From positions 1,205,731-1,269,730 of the forward strand of contig NZ_JAGSYD010000001.1 in NCBI RefSeq assembly GCF_025685575.1: DNA of 64,000 nt, written 5' to 3'. The notes below the pieces were generated by a model, which was not told the origin of the DNA, ran no database searches, and worked only from the letters and a program-made list of their open reading frames with translations. The stretch is from Granulicella cerasi (GTDB lineage: Bacteria > Acidobacteriota > Terriglobia > Terriglobales > Acidobacteriaceae). A program made the translations under genes and the position numbers. Positions 8,223-16,159 of the stretch are shown in pieces (the stretch's first letter is position 1; each line of letters opens with the position of its first letter).

Positions 8223-9770
8223 ATGTTCAGCAAGGCCCAACGACTTACCGGTGTGCTCTCGGCCGCCGCAGTTCTAGCGTTCGTTCCCTTTTTTGCGAAC
8301 GCGCAGGAAGCCAACCCCACCACCATTGCTCCCGGAGCCAAGCAGGCCGCGATCGTCGCAGACGGCCCGAACGGCATGTACATCTACAAGGTGAAGGTGG
8401 TCGAGCGTGACCTTGACGCGGTGAACTACCTGAACCGCTCGGGCTCCACGAAGATCGGTTTCCAGGGCACGAGCCTGCTGCCGCAGGCGACCGGCGAAGG
8501 CAAGGTTGATTCCGTCACCGGCAAGACGAACATTCAGGTGAACTTCAAGGGCCTCAAGCAGGCCAATAGCTTTGGTCCTGAGTACCTGACCTATGTGCTG
8601 TGGGCTATCTCGGCTGACGGCCGTCCGCAGAATCTCGGCGAGCTCGAGCTCGCAGGCGATAAGGCGAGCCTGCAGGTGAGCTCAGGCTTCCAGTCGTTCG
8701 GCATGATCGTCACCGCTGAGCCTTACTACGCTGTCTCGCAGCCCAGCGACGTGGTCGTCCTGCAGAACGTTTTCTCCGACAAGACGCAGGGCATCCTGCA
8801 GCACGTGAACATCCACTACTCGCTGCTGCCGAAGGGCCTCTACGCCAACACCGGCGGTCAGAACTCGGTGCAGGATCCGATCACGGACCGCGAGCACTAT
8901 CCGCTGGCGCTCTACGAGGCGCATAACGCTGCGCGCATCGCGCTTGCTGCTGGTGCGGAGAAGTATGCTCCGGGCGTGGTCGAGCGTATGAACACGAACC
9001 TGAAGAACGCTGACGATATGCAGGCCTCAAAGAGCCGCGACGTAAAGATGATCTTTACGCAGGCACGCGAAGCGACACAGCGTGCGGAAGATGCTCGCCT
9101 GATCTCACTGCGCAAGCAGGCAGCTGATCGTGCCCAGGCCGAGCGTGATGCGCGCGCTGCTGCTGAAGCCAATGCCGCTGCCTCGCAGCAGCAGGCTGCT
9201 GATTCGCAGGCCGCTGCAGACCGCGCCGCCGCCGCCAAGGCTGAAGCCGATGCAGAACGTGCGAAGGCTGAAGCTGCAGCAGCTGCTGCGAATGCACAGG
9301 CCGCATCGGCCAAGCAGGACGCCGCTGCCACTCGCGAGAAGCTGCGCGCACAGCTCAACAACGTGCTCCAGACCAGCGAAAACGCTCGCGGCCTGATCGT
9401 GAACATGAACGATGTGCTCTTCGACACCGGCAAGTACACGCTGAAGCCCGGCACGCAGGTTTCGCTGGCCAAGGTCGCGACGATTCTGCAGCTATATCCT
9501 GGCCTGAAGGTGCACGTCGAAGGCTACACCGACTCGGTGGGCGGCGACGACTACAACCAGAAGCTCAGCGAAAATCGCGCCAACGCTGTGAAGGACTTCC
9601 TGACGCAGAATGGTGTTCCCGCTGACAACGTTACCTCGCAGGGTTATGGCAAGACGCATCCTGTTGCGGATAACGGCACCAAGGAGGGGCGCGCCCAGAA
9701 CCGTCGCGTGAACCTCGTGGTCTCCGGTGACGCGATCGGCGTCAAGGAATCCACGCCTGATCAGCAGTAA
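8223..9770 (+). CDS. OmpA-family outer-membrane/peptidoglycan-linking protein
   Basis: A 515-residue exported protein with a signal peptide at residues 1-27 (ending FFANAQ). Residues about 30-250 are a beta-rich region without a family I recognise. Residues about 285-385 are an Ala/Gln/Glu/Lys-rich coiled coil. Residues about 395-503 form an OmpA-like peptidoglycan-binding domain (NDVLFDTGKYTLKPG...VEGYTDSVGG..YNQKLSENRA..V..FL...G......GYGKTHPV...AQNRRVNLVV). The protein probably tethers the outer membrane to the cell wall. An AGGAGA site precedes the ATG, and an intrinsic terminator follows 20 bp after the stop. Confidence 0.9.
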   Translation: MFSKAQRLTGVLSAAAVLAFVPFFANAQEANPTTIAPGAKQAAIVADGPNGMYIYKVKVVERDLDAVNYLNRSGSTKIGFQGTSLLPQATGEGKVDSVTGKTNIQVNFKGLKQANSFGPEYLTYVLWAISADGRPQNLGELELAGDKASLQVSSGFQSFGMIVTAEPYYAVSQPSDVVVLQNVFSDKTQGILQHVNIHYSLLPKGLYANTGGQNSVQDPITDREHYPLALYEAHNAARIALAAGAEKYAPGVVERMNTNLKNADDMQASKSRDVKMIFTQAREATQRAEDARLISLRKQAADRAQAERDARAAAEANAAASQQQAADSQAAADRAAAAKAEADAERAKAEAAAAAANAQAASAKQDAAATREKLRAQLNNVLQTSENARGLIVNMNDVLFDTGKYTLKPGTQVSLAKVATILQLYPGLKVHVEGYTDSVGGDDYNQKLSENRANAVKDFLTQNGVPADNVTSQGYGKTHPVADNGTKEGRAQNRRVNLVVSGDAIGVKESTPDQQ

Positions 9771-9790
9771 CTTCACTGCACTGAAAACAA

Positions 9791-9823
9791 GAAGGCCGCG
9801 GATAACTCCGCGGCCTTCTTGTT
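9791..9823 (+). terminator. Intrinsic terminator of the OmpA-family gene
   Basis: A perfect 12-bp GC-rich stem (9791-9802 with 9807-9818), loop TAAC, followed by TTGTT. Confidence 0.85.
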
Positions 9824-10054
9824 ATCCGATGAACATCATCGGCGGCAGCGATAAGACTCATCGAAGACCGGGGCAAACGCCTGCCGATAACTCGCATCCA
9901 TCTTTATACGTAAGCGCTTTGCGAACAACGCAGGCGCGGGCTTGCTGAGGGCGCGGGGTTTTCGCGATTTCTCTCGCTTGTCGTCAACGGCGGAGAATCG
10001 CACACAGTTGACGGACCTCAGCAGCAAACAAGATTAGTTCCGGGGGATAAGGCA
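9824..10054 (+). other. Intergenic region upstream of the PA2169-family gene
   Basis: No credible ORF was found. A TTGACG at 10008-10013, with GATTAG about 18 bp further on, is a weak candidate promoter. A GGGGGA ribosome binding site lies just before 10055. Confidence 0.4.
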
Positions 10055-10525
10055 ATGGCAAACACACTCGAAGGATCGACGAAGAATCAGGAAACAGAGA
10101 AGGTATTGCTGGACGTCATCAAGACGCTGGCAGACAGCCAGAAGGGCTTTGCGGACATCGGCGAGCATCTGAAGGACGAGACGATCAAGCGTTTCTTTCT
10201 CGCAGAGAGCCTGAAGCGTGCGAACTTCCGCGCGGAGCTCGAGAACGAACTTCATCGTGCAGGTATGCCCGATGTGAAGGAAGGCGGCTCGGTGGCGGGC
10301 GCTCTGCATCGCTCGTGGGGTGATCTGAAGGCGAAGCTCGGCGGCGGCGATCACTCGCTGCTGGAGACGGCAGAGCAGGGTGAGGACGAAGCGAAGAAGG
10401 CTTATAAGACGGCGCTTGAGAGCGATCTGCCGTTGCCGGTTCGCGAGTTGCTCAGCACGCAGCAGGCGCACATCCTCATGTCGCATGACTTCGTGAAGAA
10501 TCACCGCGACGCGTTGAAGTCGTAA
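10055..10525 (+). CDS. PA2169/DUF2383 family four-helix-bundle protein
   Basis: A 156-residue, highly charged, all-helical protein matching the PA2169 family pattern: E..LLDVIKTLADSQKGFADIGEHL near the N-terminus, a central GGSVAGALHRSWGDLKAKL, and a C-terminal STQQAHILMSHDFVKNHRD. The fold is ferritin-like without an obvious di-iron site. Family members are often linked to stress responses, but the role here is unknown. It is monocistronic, with its own terminator. Confidence 0.88.
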   Translation: MANTLEGSTKNQETEKVLLDVIKTLADSQKGFADIGEHLKDETIKRFFLAESLKRANFRAELENELHRAGMPDVKEGGSVAGALHRSWGDLKAKLGGGDHSLLETAEQGEDEAKKAYKTALESDLPLPVRELLSTQQAHILMSHDFVKNHRDALKS

Positions 10526-10543
10526 GTCGTTACAGCTTGTACC

Positions 10544-10576
10544 AAGCGGCAGCCTTAGTGGCTGCCGTTTGTCTTT
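10544..10576 (+). terminator. Intrinsic terminator after the PA2169-family gene
   Basis: An 8-bp stem CGGCAGCC/GGCTGCCG (10547-10554 with 10560-10567) with flanking AA/TT extension and the tail TTTGTCTTT. Confidence 0.8.
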
Positions 10577-10585
10577 GGGGGCAGA

Positions 10586-10948
10586 ATGCGAATTGGTAGG
10601 TTGTTGATGGGGGCGATGTACATCGCTGCAGGTATCGCACACTTCGCGTTCACCCGCCGCTATGAGGCGATCATGCCGGAGTATCTTCCAGCGCATCGAG
10701 AGCTGGTGCTCGCCAGTGGAGCCGCTGAAATTGCCTGCGGCGTCGGCATTTTGATGACCGCGACACAGTCCGCTGCAGCATGGGGAACCGTCGCGTTGCT
10801 GATCGCAGTTTTTCCCGCAAATCTCTGGATGGCGCAGCATCCTGACCGCTTCGCTCCCGTGCCCGTGTGGGCGCTCTACGCGCGCCTCCCATTGCAGTTC
10901 CTCCTGATGGCGTGGGCGCTCCGCTATCGTCGGCAAGACGCTGTGTGA
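10586..10948 (+). CDS. DoxX-family small membrane protein
   Basis: A 120-residue protein with four hydrophobic segments (about 5-22, 40-57, 62-78 and 97-112). It shows the DoxX signatures GAMYIAAGIAHF, near the N-terminus, and GAAEIACGVGIL. DoxX-like proteins are inner-membrane proteins, some tied to redox or quinone chemistry; no specific substrate can be assigned. A GGGGG stretch about 6 nt upstream is the likely ribosome binding site, immediately after the preceding terminator. Confidence 0.8.
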   Translation: MRIGRLLMGAMYIAAGIAHFAFTRRYEAIMPEYLPAHRELVLASGAAEIACGVGILMTATQSAAAWGTVALLIAVFPANLWMAQHPDRFAPVPVWALYARLPLQFLLMAWALRYRRQDAV

Positions 10949-10959
10949 GCAAAACAAAA

Positions 10960-10979
10960 GGCGCGACCGAAGTCGCGCC
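10960..10979. terminator. Bidirectional terminator between doxX-like gene and uppP
   Basis: An 8-bp perfect stem GGCGCGAC/GTCGCGCC with a CGAA tetraloop, between convergent genes. An A-rich left flank supports termination of the minus-strand uppP transcript. Confidence 0.75.
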
Positions 10980-10996
10980 TATGTCTTGCCGAAGCC

Positions 10997-11908
10997 TTAG
11001 AGATGCATCGGACCGAAGTGCAGGTAGAGCACGACCGCGCTCGCCAGAATGCAGTAGATGCCGAAGAGCCACCAGCGGCCTTCTTCGAGCCATGCGCTGA
11101 GCCACTTCAAACCAGCCAGGCCTGCGAAGAAGCTCGCGACCATACCGATAAGCGCGAAGACGAGGCTCGAGTGCAGATCGATCGGCGCACCGGCGGCGGT
11201 GGCTTCATGAGAAGCCTTCAGCAAACGCAGCAGCTCGCGACCAATGACAAGTGGGGTGATGATGACAGCCAACGCAAAGGAGAAGCGTTCGGCGCGCTCG
11301 CGCTGTGCACCCACCATCATGCCCGCGGAGATCGTCGCGCCGGAGCGCGAGAAGCCGCGGAAGGGCATGCACAGGCCTTGCACGGCGCCCATCCATCCAG
11401 CCTGCGCGAAGGTGACGTTGTCGCCCGAGCGTGTCGCTGCGCGCTCATAAGCAAGCGTCCTGTCCTTCTGTTCGCCGCGCTCACGCAGGCCGGAGAGCAG
11501 GATCAGCACACCAGCCGCGAACAGTGCGATGCCCACGAGATCAAGGCGGCCAAAGAGCAATTCGATTTCGGCTTTGGGCATGCCTTTGAAGGCCGTCTTC
11601 TCGATGACCTTGATGATGGGGTAACCGATGGCGCCGGTCAGCACGGTGGCCCAGCCTGCGCGGATCGCAAAGCGGGCGAACGCGTCGCCGGTCGCGAAGT
11701 ACGCACGACGCCACTGGTTCAGGAAGTAGACGATGACCGCAAACATCGTGCCGGTGTGCAGCATCACGAGCACGAGCGTCATCTCGGGCGAGCTGGGGTC
11801 GAGGTGCAGCAGCTTCTCTGCGACGACAACGTGTGCGGAGCTCGAGACGGGGAGCAACTCAGCAAGGCCCTGGACGATCGCCAGAATCAGAACTTTGAGC
11901 AAAGACAT
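10997..11908 (-). CDS. uppP: Undecaprenyl-diphosphate phosphatase (UppP/BacA)
   Basis: A 303-residue inner-membrane enzyme that dephosphorylates undecaprenyl pyrophosphate to recycle the lipid carrier for peptidoglycan and other glycans. It carries the two family signatures: VQGLAELLPVSSSAH near the N-terminus and FRGFSRSGATIS around residue 170, with the expected run of transmembrane segments. It is slightly longer than the E. coli protein (273 aa) because of a central loop insertion (RERGEQKDRTLAYERAATR). TAGAAT ends 6 nt before the ATG, suggesting a separate leaderless transcript although the preceding gene is co-directional. Confidence 0.93.
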   Translation of the reverse strand: MSLLKVLILAIVQGLAELLPVSSSAHVVVAEKLLHLDPSSPEMTLVLVMLHTGTMFAVIVYFLNQWRRAYFATGDAFARFAIRAGWATVLTGAIGYPIIKVIEKTAFKGMPKAEIELLFGRLDLVGIALFAAGVLILLSGLRERGEQKDRTLAYERAATRSGDNVTFAQAGWMGAVQGLCMPFRGFSRSGATISAGMMVGAQRERAERFSFALAVIITPLVIGRELLRLLKASHEATAAGAPIDLHSSLVFALIGMVASFFAGLAGLKWLSAWLEEGRWWLFGIYCILASAVVLYLHFGPMHL

Positions 11909-11914
11909 GGCCTG

Positions 11915-11920
11915 ATTCTA
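11915..11920 (-). promoter_or_regulatory. -10 hexamer of leaderless uppP transcript
   Basis: TAGAAT ends 6 nt before the uppP ATG and there is no Shine-Dalgarno sequence in between. Confidence 0.5.
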
Positions 11921-11952
11921 ACGGAGCGCCGCGCCCCGGAATATGACACTTC

Positions 11953-12957
11953 TTAGTCGCGGTCGCTACCGTAGATGGGAATGTTCTGCGCGACGCGGAA
12001 GGCGAGACTCTGCGCGCGCGCCGCGTACTCCGACTGCGGAAACGCCTTCGAGAGCTGGTCGGCGATCTCCTGGCAGTCGTGCTTGGCCTGCTCGGCGCGC
12101 CTGGTCTGCTCGTCAACGGTGTACATCGTCACAAGCACGCCCTGCCGGTAGGCCGCGTTGTAGAGCGCCTCGGCGGTCTTTGGCCCGAGCGGGAACTGGT
12201 TGGCGTACTTGATGTACAGGCCGGCCTCCATCTCCGGGCACTTCGGCAGGCCCTGCCAGTCGCCGCACAGCTTGTTGTCGATCAGGTCAAACGCCGCCTT
12301 CGCTGCCTGCGGCGAGTTGGGATACTGCTTCATCACGCGCTTCAGGTCGCCTTCGAACAACTGTGGCCGCAGGTACGCTTCCTGCTCATGCGCGCTGGGC
12401 AGCGTGCTGATGTCCGTCTTGTCGAGCTGCCAGCGAATATCTGCGGAGCGATACGCCGCCTCGGCTGCCAGCGGTGACCGCGGGAAGTAGTCGGCCACGC
12501 GCTGGTAGAGCCAGTGCGCTGCCGCGGCAGCACCCTTCGGCGGATGCGGCAGCATCGCCTGCGCCTCAAACTCCAGCGCCGCGCCGTAAAGGATGTTGTC
12601 CCCGTTCGGCGTGCCCGGGCTGACGATGCCTTTGTCGCGAATCCAGCCCGTTGAAGGATCGGGATGTACGCCGGGGTCTTCGATCTCCGGCGCTGCGTCG
12701 GGATCGGCCTTGTCGGCGCTGTCCGTGTTTGCAAAGACGTTCACCCACGCGCCGTTGCGCGCCACGACCACCACTTCGTGCCCGGGCGTCACCTGCGTCA
12801 TCGGCGAAGTCCCGCCATCGGCGGTCACGTAGACGTTCGCGGTATGCAGCACCGTCGCACGCGCGGCAAGATCATAACCGGCGAGGTCCTGCTTCTTCTT
12901 CTGGGCGAACATGGCCGTGGAGCAAAGCAGCAGGGCAATCGCGACGGTGGTCTTCAT
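11953..12957 (-). CDS. Exported protein with SH3-like and TPR-like regions
   Basis: A 334-residue exported protein with a signal peptide at residues 1-19 (STAMFAQ). Residues about 28-115 look like a bacterial SH3 domain (ATVLHTANVYV...VTPGHEVVVVARNGAWVNV...TGWIRDKGI). From about 130 the protein is helical, with repeats of the type AAAAAHWLYQRVADYFPRSPLAAEAAYR and AEALYNAAY, as in BamD/YbgF-type TPR proteins. I cannot name a family; a periplasmic scaffold role is inferred. The start is supported by GAGGA just upstream. It follows the threonine dehydratase gene by 54 bp. Confidence 0.7.
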   Translation of the reverse strand: MKTTVAIALLLCSTAMFAQKKKQDLAGYDLAARATVLHTANVYVTADGGTSPMTQVTPGHEVVVVARNGAWVNVFANTDSADKADPDAAPEIEDPGVHPDPSTGWIRDKGIVSPGTPNGDNILYGAALEFEAQAMLPHPPKGAAAAAHWLYQRVADYFPRSPLAAEAAYRSADIRWQLDKTDISTLPSAHEQEAYLRPQLFEGDLKRVMKQYPNSPQAAKAAFDLIDNKLCGDWQGLPKCPEMEAGLYIKYANQFPLGPKTAEALYNAAYRQGVLVTMYTVDEQTRRAEQAKHDCQEIADQLSKAFPQSEYAARAQSLAFRVAQNIPIYGSDRD

Positions 12958-13011
12958 GCGGTCCTCGGGGAGTAGCTATCTCTTCGTTAGACGGTGAATC
13001 GTCCTCGACCG

Positions 13012-13986
13012 TTACGCTGTCATCTCCGCGCGCAGCTTCGGGTCGATGTTGCCCCCGCTGACGATTGCGATGAGACGCTCGGCGGGCGGCAGCTCCTCCG
13101 TGTGGAAGAGCGCAGCGGCCAACGTTACCGCACCTGAAGGCTCGGCCACAATGTCGGTCGTCGTCAAGAGCAATCGCAGAGCCTCGCGCAGTTCCTCTTC
13201 CGTGATCGTGACGATGCCGTCGGTGAAGCGCAAAATGTGCTCGAAGTTCTTAGCGCCCAGCGACTGCGTGCGCAGCCCGTCGGCAAGCGTGCGCGTCGTT
13301 TTCTCGGCGGGCCATTCGACCAGCGACTTCGTGCGAAAGCTCTCGGCGGCATCGCCCGCAAGCTCCGGCTCGCAACCCCACACCTGTGGCGCTGTCCATC
13401 CGCGTGCTTCGCTGGCCAGCTTCACCCCGGTAGAAACTCCCGAGAGCAGTCCGCCGCCGGACACCGGCGAGAGCAACAATGTCTTCGCCGCTTCTTCAGC
13501 GGTCAAAGCGTTCACGATCTCCACGCCGCACGTAGCTTGCCCTGCGATGATGCGCTCGTCATCATACGGAGGAACGACCGTGTAGCCGTGTTCGGCAGAC
13601 AGCTCTTCCGCTTTGAGCTTGCGTGCCGCGCTCGCCGTGCCGACAAAGACCACCTCCGCGCCCAGCGCGCGCGTAGCCTCCACCTTCACCTGCGGTGCAT
13701 TGTCTGGCATCACGATCACGGCTTTCGAACCCAACGCACGCGCCGCATACGCAACGCCCTGCGCGTGGTTGCCGCTGGAGTACGTGATGACGCCGCGCCG
13801 CAACTGCTCAGGCGTGAGCTGCGCGATCATGTTGTACGCGCCGCGCAGCTTGAAGCTGCCGATCGGCTGCTTGGATTCATCCTTCAGCCAGATGCGCTCA
13901 TTGAAGCGTACGAGAGGCGTTTCCACCGCGACTCCGTGGATGCGCCTCTGCGCGCCTTCGATCTCCTGCAGTGTGACGAAACTCAC
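13012..13986 (-). CDS. PLP-dependent threonine/serine dehydratase (catabolic type)
   Basis: A 324-residue fold-type II PLP enzyme. The PLP lysine is K46 in SFKLRGAYN, the phosphate/substrate loop is SSGNHAQGVAYAA, and the PLP phosphate-binding glycine loop is SPVSGGGLLSG. It would deaminate threonine to 2-oxobutyrate or serine to pyruvate; serine racemases share the motifs. It lacks the C-terminal ACT regulatory domain of biosynthetic IlvA, so it resembles TdcB. The GTG at 13986 is chosen because it overlaps the hydrolase stop (GTGA) and the family homology begins there. An upstream extension of 52 residues in frame has no family similarity. Confidence 0.88.
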   Translation of the reverse strand: MSFVTLQEIEGAQRRIHGVAVETPLVRFNERIWLKDESKQPIGSFKLRGAYNMIAQLTPEQLRRGVITYSSGNHAQGVAYAARALGSKAVIVMPDNAPQVKVEATRALGAEVVFVGTASAARKLKAEELSAEHGYTVVPPYDDERIIAGQATCGVEIVNALTAEEAAKTLLLSPVSGGGLLSGVSTGVKLASEARGWTAPQVWGCEPELAGDAAESFRTKSLVEWPAEKTTRTLADGLRTQSLGAKNFEHILRFTDGIVTITEEELREALRLLLTTTDIVAEPSGAVTLAAALFHTEELPPAERLIAIVSGGNIDPKLRAEMTA

Positions 13987-15212
13987 TCTTCCTCCGCATC
14001 GGCAAGAATCATGCCGAAGAAATGCACCAGCCGCAAGCGGTCGCCTGCGCTGGGCGCGTGTCCATCCAAATCCAGGTGCGAAAGCACCGGCGAGATCAGC
14101 ACGGCGCGCAAGGACTCGCTCGGAAGCTCCGAGGCCATCCACTGCGTCTCCGCCGCGGGGATGATGTTGTCGCCTTCGCCGTGTAGCAGATACACAGGCG
14201 TCATCAGCGTCTTCAGGTGCCCGTCCGGACTGACGCCGGCCATCTCCAGCACATGCTTCAGCTCGGCCTGCGTCAGCATCCGTCGCGTGTCCGGTGAGGT
14301 CGTGTCGAGCAACTGCTTCGCCTCGGCACGCTGCGCGTCGCTCATCTGCGCGAGCGCGGCGTTCTCCGCATCATGGTCTTCGTACAAATGCGCGCGCAGC
14401 AGCCGGCGCATGGCTTCATGGTCTTGCGCGGGGACAAAGTCCTCCACATGCTCGTACTCGAGCACCAATGCGCCGTACTCATGCGGCGGCAGCAGCTCAG
14501 TCTTGCCGTCCGGCATCGTATCTTCGCCGGTGCGGTAATACGAAGCCACGCGCGACATCGCATCCTGCGAGCCTACGGCGACGACGAACTTGATGCTCGG
14601 CCGATACGCCGGGTCGGCCGCTGCGAGCAACGAAAGACCGCCCGAGAAGCTCAACCCCATCACCGAAACCGGTCGGCCGCCGCTCTGCTGCGAAAGCCAC
14701 TTCGCCGTTTCACCGATCGTCTCAATCGAGTTCGCACCGACGTGATAGTCCTTGATGTCGGGCAGCTCCGGCGTCAGCACGCGCAGGCCGCACGACGCGA
14801 TCGCCGACGCAAAAGCCACGAGCCGCGGCTCGTTCATGCCGAGATGGTGCACGCCATGCAGCACGAGAAACGCCGGCGCGTCGGGCTTCCCGACGGGCTC
14901 ATACATCCGCGCGGCAACAGGGCCATTCGGTGTGTTGATCGTCACCTCGCGCGTTATCACCTTCGTGCTCACCACGCGTTGTACGAGCGGCGGCACAGGT
15001 TGGTTGCCCACCAGGTCGAGCACCGCAATGGCCTGCAAGTGCGCACGCGTCGTGGGCCACACCGCGATGCCAAAGCACACCAGCGCGACGAGCAACATCA
15101 CCGCCGCGATGAGCCGGCGCTGCGTTTTGCTGCGTTGCTTCCTCTCTTGTTTGCGGTGAATGTCGTCGGCGATGCGTTGTACGCCGCCAAGCTCGCTTGC
15201 GTGTTCGCGCAT
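13983..15212 (-). CDS. Membrane-anchored alpha/beta hydrolase
   Basis: A 409-residue protein. A basic N-terminus is followed by one transmembrane helix (about residues 34-52) that would leave the catalytic domain outside the membrane. The alpha/beta hydrolase core shows the oxyanion region LVLHGVHHLG, the nucleophile elbow GLSFSGG, an acidic region HGEGDNIIP and a terminal LSHLDLDGHAP that may supply the catalytic histidine. Substrate unknown. Its stop overlaps the dehydratase start by 4 bp, and it begins 5 bp after the upstream coiled-coil gene, so it lies in a tight operon. Confidence 0.8.
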   Translation of the reverse strand: MREHASELGGVQRIADDIHRKQERKQRSKTQRRLIAAVMLLVALVCFGIAVWPTTRAHLQAIAVLDLVGNQPVPPLVQRVVSTKVITREVTINTPNGPVAARMYEPVGKPDAPAFLVLHGVHHLGMNEPRLVAFASAIASCGLRVLTPELPDIKDYHVGANSIETIGETAKWLSQQSGGRPVSVMGLSFSGGLSLLAAADPAYRPSIKFVVAVGSQDAMSRVASYYRTGEDTMPDGKTELLPPHEYGALVLEYEHVEDFVPAQDHEAMRRLLRAHLYEDHDAENAALAQMSDAQRAEAKQLLDTTSPDTRRMLTQAELKHVLEMAGVSPDGHLKTLMTPVYLLHGEGDNIIPAAETQWMASELPSESLRAVLISPVLSHLDLDGHAPSAGDRLRLVHFFGMILADAEEE

Positions 15213-15217
15213 CCGCG

Positions 15218-15595
15218 TTATCGCCTCACCAGCAGAACGATCATCATGACGACAAGCACAACGGTCATCGCAAAGGACATCGCGACCAGCACACGCAGCG
15301 AAGCCACTTTGTTTTCGAGACCCGCAATGCGTTCTTCGGTCGCCACCAGCGCCACGCGCGCGGTACGCACTTCGCTCACGGCGAGATCGATGCGCTCGCT
15401 CTGCTCGTTCATCTGGCGATAAACGCTCTCATGCGCGTGCAGCGTCTTGCTCACTTCGACACGCAGCGCGTCAAGGGAGTTGCGTGTCTCTTCGTCGTTG
15501 CCACTACGCGACTGCAGGAAGCGGTCGGCCATCGGCACCAGTCGCGAAACATGGGGCAGCAATTCAAGCAGTTGAGGAATCAACTTGGGCCACAT
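15218..15595 (-). CDS. Small coiled-coil protein with C-terminal membrane anchor
   Basis: A 125-residue protein. Residues about 35-95 are charged with heptad-like hydrophobic spacing (coiled coil), and residues about 100-122 form a single transmembrane segment ending in RR. It is a tail-anchored topology. No family was recognised. A strong AGGAGG ribosome binding site precedes the ATG. It sits between VKOR and hydrolase genes with gaps of only 9 and 5 bp. Confidence 0.7.
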   Translation of the reverse strand: MWPKLIPQLLELLPHVSRLVPMADRFLQSRSGNDEETRNSLDALRVEVSKTLHAHESVYRQMNEQSERIDLAVSEVRTARVALVATEERIAGLENKVASLRVLVAMSFAMTVVLVVMMIVLLVRR

Positions 15596-15604
15596 AGACG
15601 CCTC

Positions 15605-16087
15605 CTAGGCGACAACGAAACGCTTGCGCATGCGCCACTGCATCCACGTGCCCACGAGGCACAGCGCAACAATCGCCGCGATCAGACTCTGCGACCACAC
15701 GCAGTAGATGCACCACTTCTGAATGACGAAGGCCTCCAGGTAGCTGAGCACCGCTGCGCCGCCAAAGCCGATCTCCGCCACCTGCAGCGTCAACCAGAAC
15801 GGAGCAAAGAGCGCCAGCACCGCGATGGCTGCGTAGCCGATGATGCCGAGCGTTGCCACCGGAACGTGCACCGCTTTGCTCGTAGCCGGATCTTCTTCGA
15901 GCGACTGCGCAGGGAAGACCGCATAGCGTGAGTGGTTCACCGAGCCGCAGTCCCACTTTTCGCTCACCGCACAGGGCGGCGCCATCGACGGGTCCTGCTT
16001 ATGAATGCGCAGCGCGAGGAAGGAATCCACCATGCCGCCCAGGGCGATCAACGCGACGAGAAAACGCAGGAAGCGCAAAGCTGTCAT
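15605..16087 (-). CDS. Vitamin K epoxide reductase (VKOR) family protein
   Basis: A 160-residue protein with four predicted transmembrane helices. The loop CAVSEKWDCGSVNHSRYA supplies the outer cysteine pair and the conserved serine region, and WCIYC is the quinone-proximal CxxC. Bacterial VKOR regenerates oxidised DsbA-like proteins by passing electrons to quinone; no fused or adjacent thioredoxin domain is present here. The second ATG (16087) is preferred over 16096 because a TACAAT hexamer overlaps the first ATG and ends 7 nt before the second, fitting the leaderless pattern seen elsewhere in the window. Confidence 0.88.
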   Translation of the reverse strand: MTALRFLRFLVALIALGGMVDSFLALRIHKQDPSMAPPCAVSEKWDCGSVNHSRYAVFPAQSLEEDPATSKAVHVPVATLGIIGYAAIAVLALFAPFWLTLQVAEIGFGGAAVLSYLEAFVIQKWCIYCVWSQSLIAAIVALCLVGTWMQWRMRKRFVVA

Positions 16088-16094
16088 GCGCTCC

Positions 16095-16100
16095 ATTGTA
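16095..16100 (-). promoter_or_regulatory. -10 hexamer of leaderless VKOR transcript
   Basis: TACAAT ends 7 nt before the ATG at 16087. It overlaps an upstream in-frame ATG, which therefore is unlikely to be the start. Confidence 0.5.
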
Positions 16101-16159
16101 GAGTCCCGCGCGGCCGTTCGTGCATCCTTACACTAAGAAGCGAAGGAGTTCCGCCACCG

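Noticed and set aside
10997..11908. Altered catalytic motif in UppP (Gln and SSSAH in place of Glu and SSTGH)
   Set aside because: Q-G-L-x-E and SSSAH variants are common in functional UppP proteins of other bacteria, so this is not unusual.
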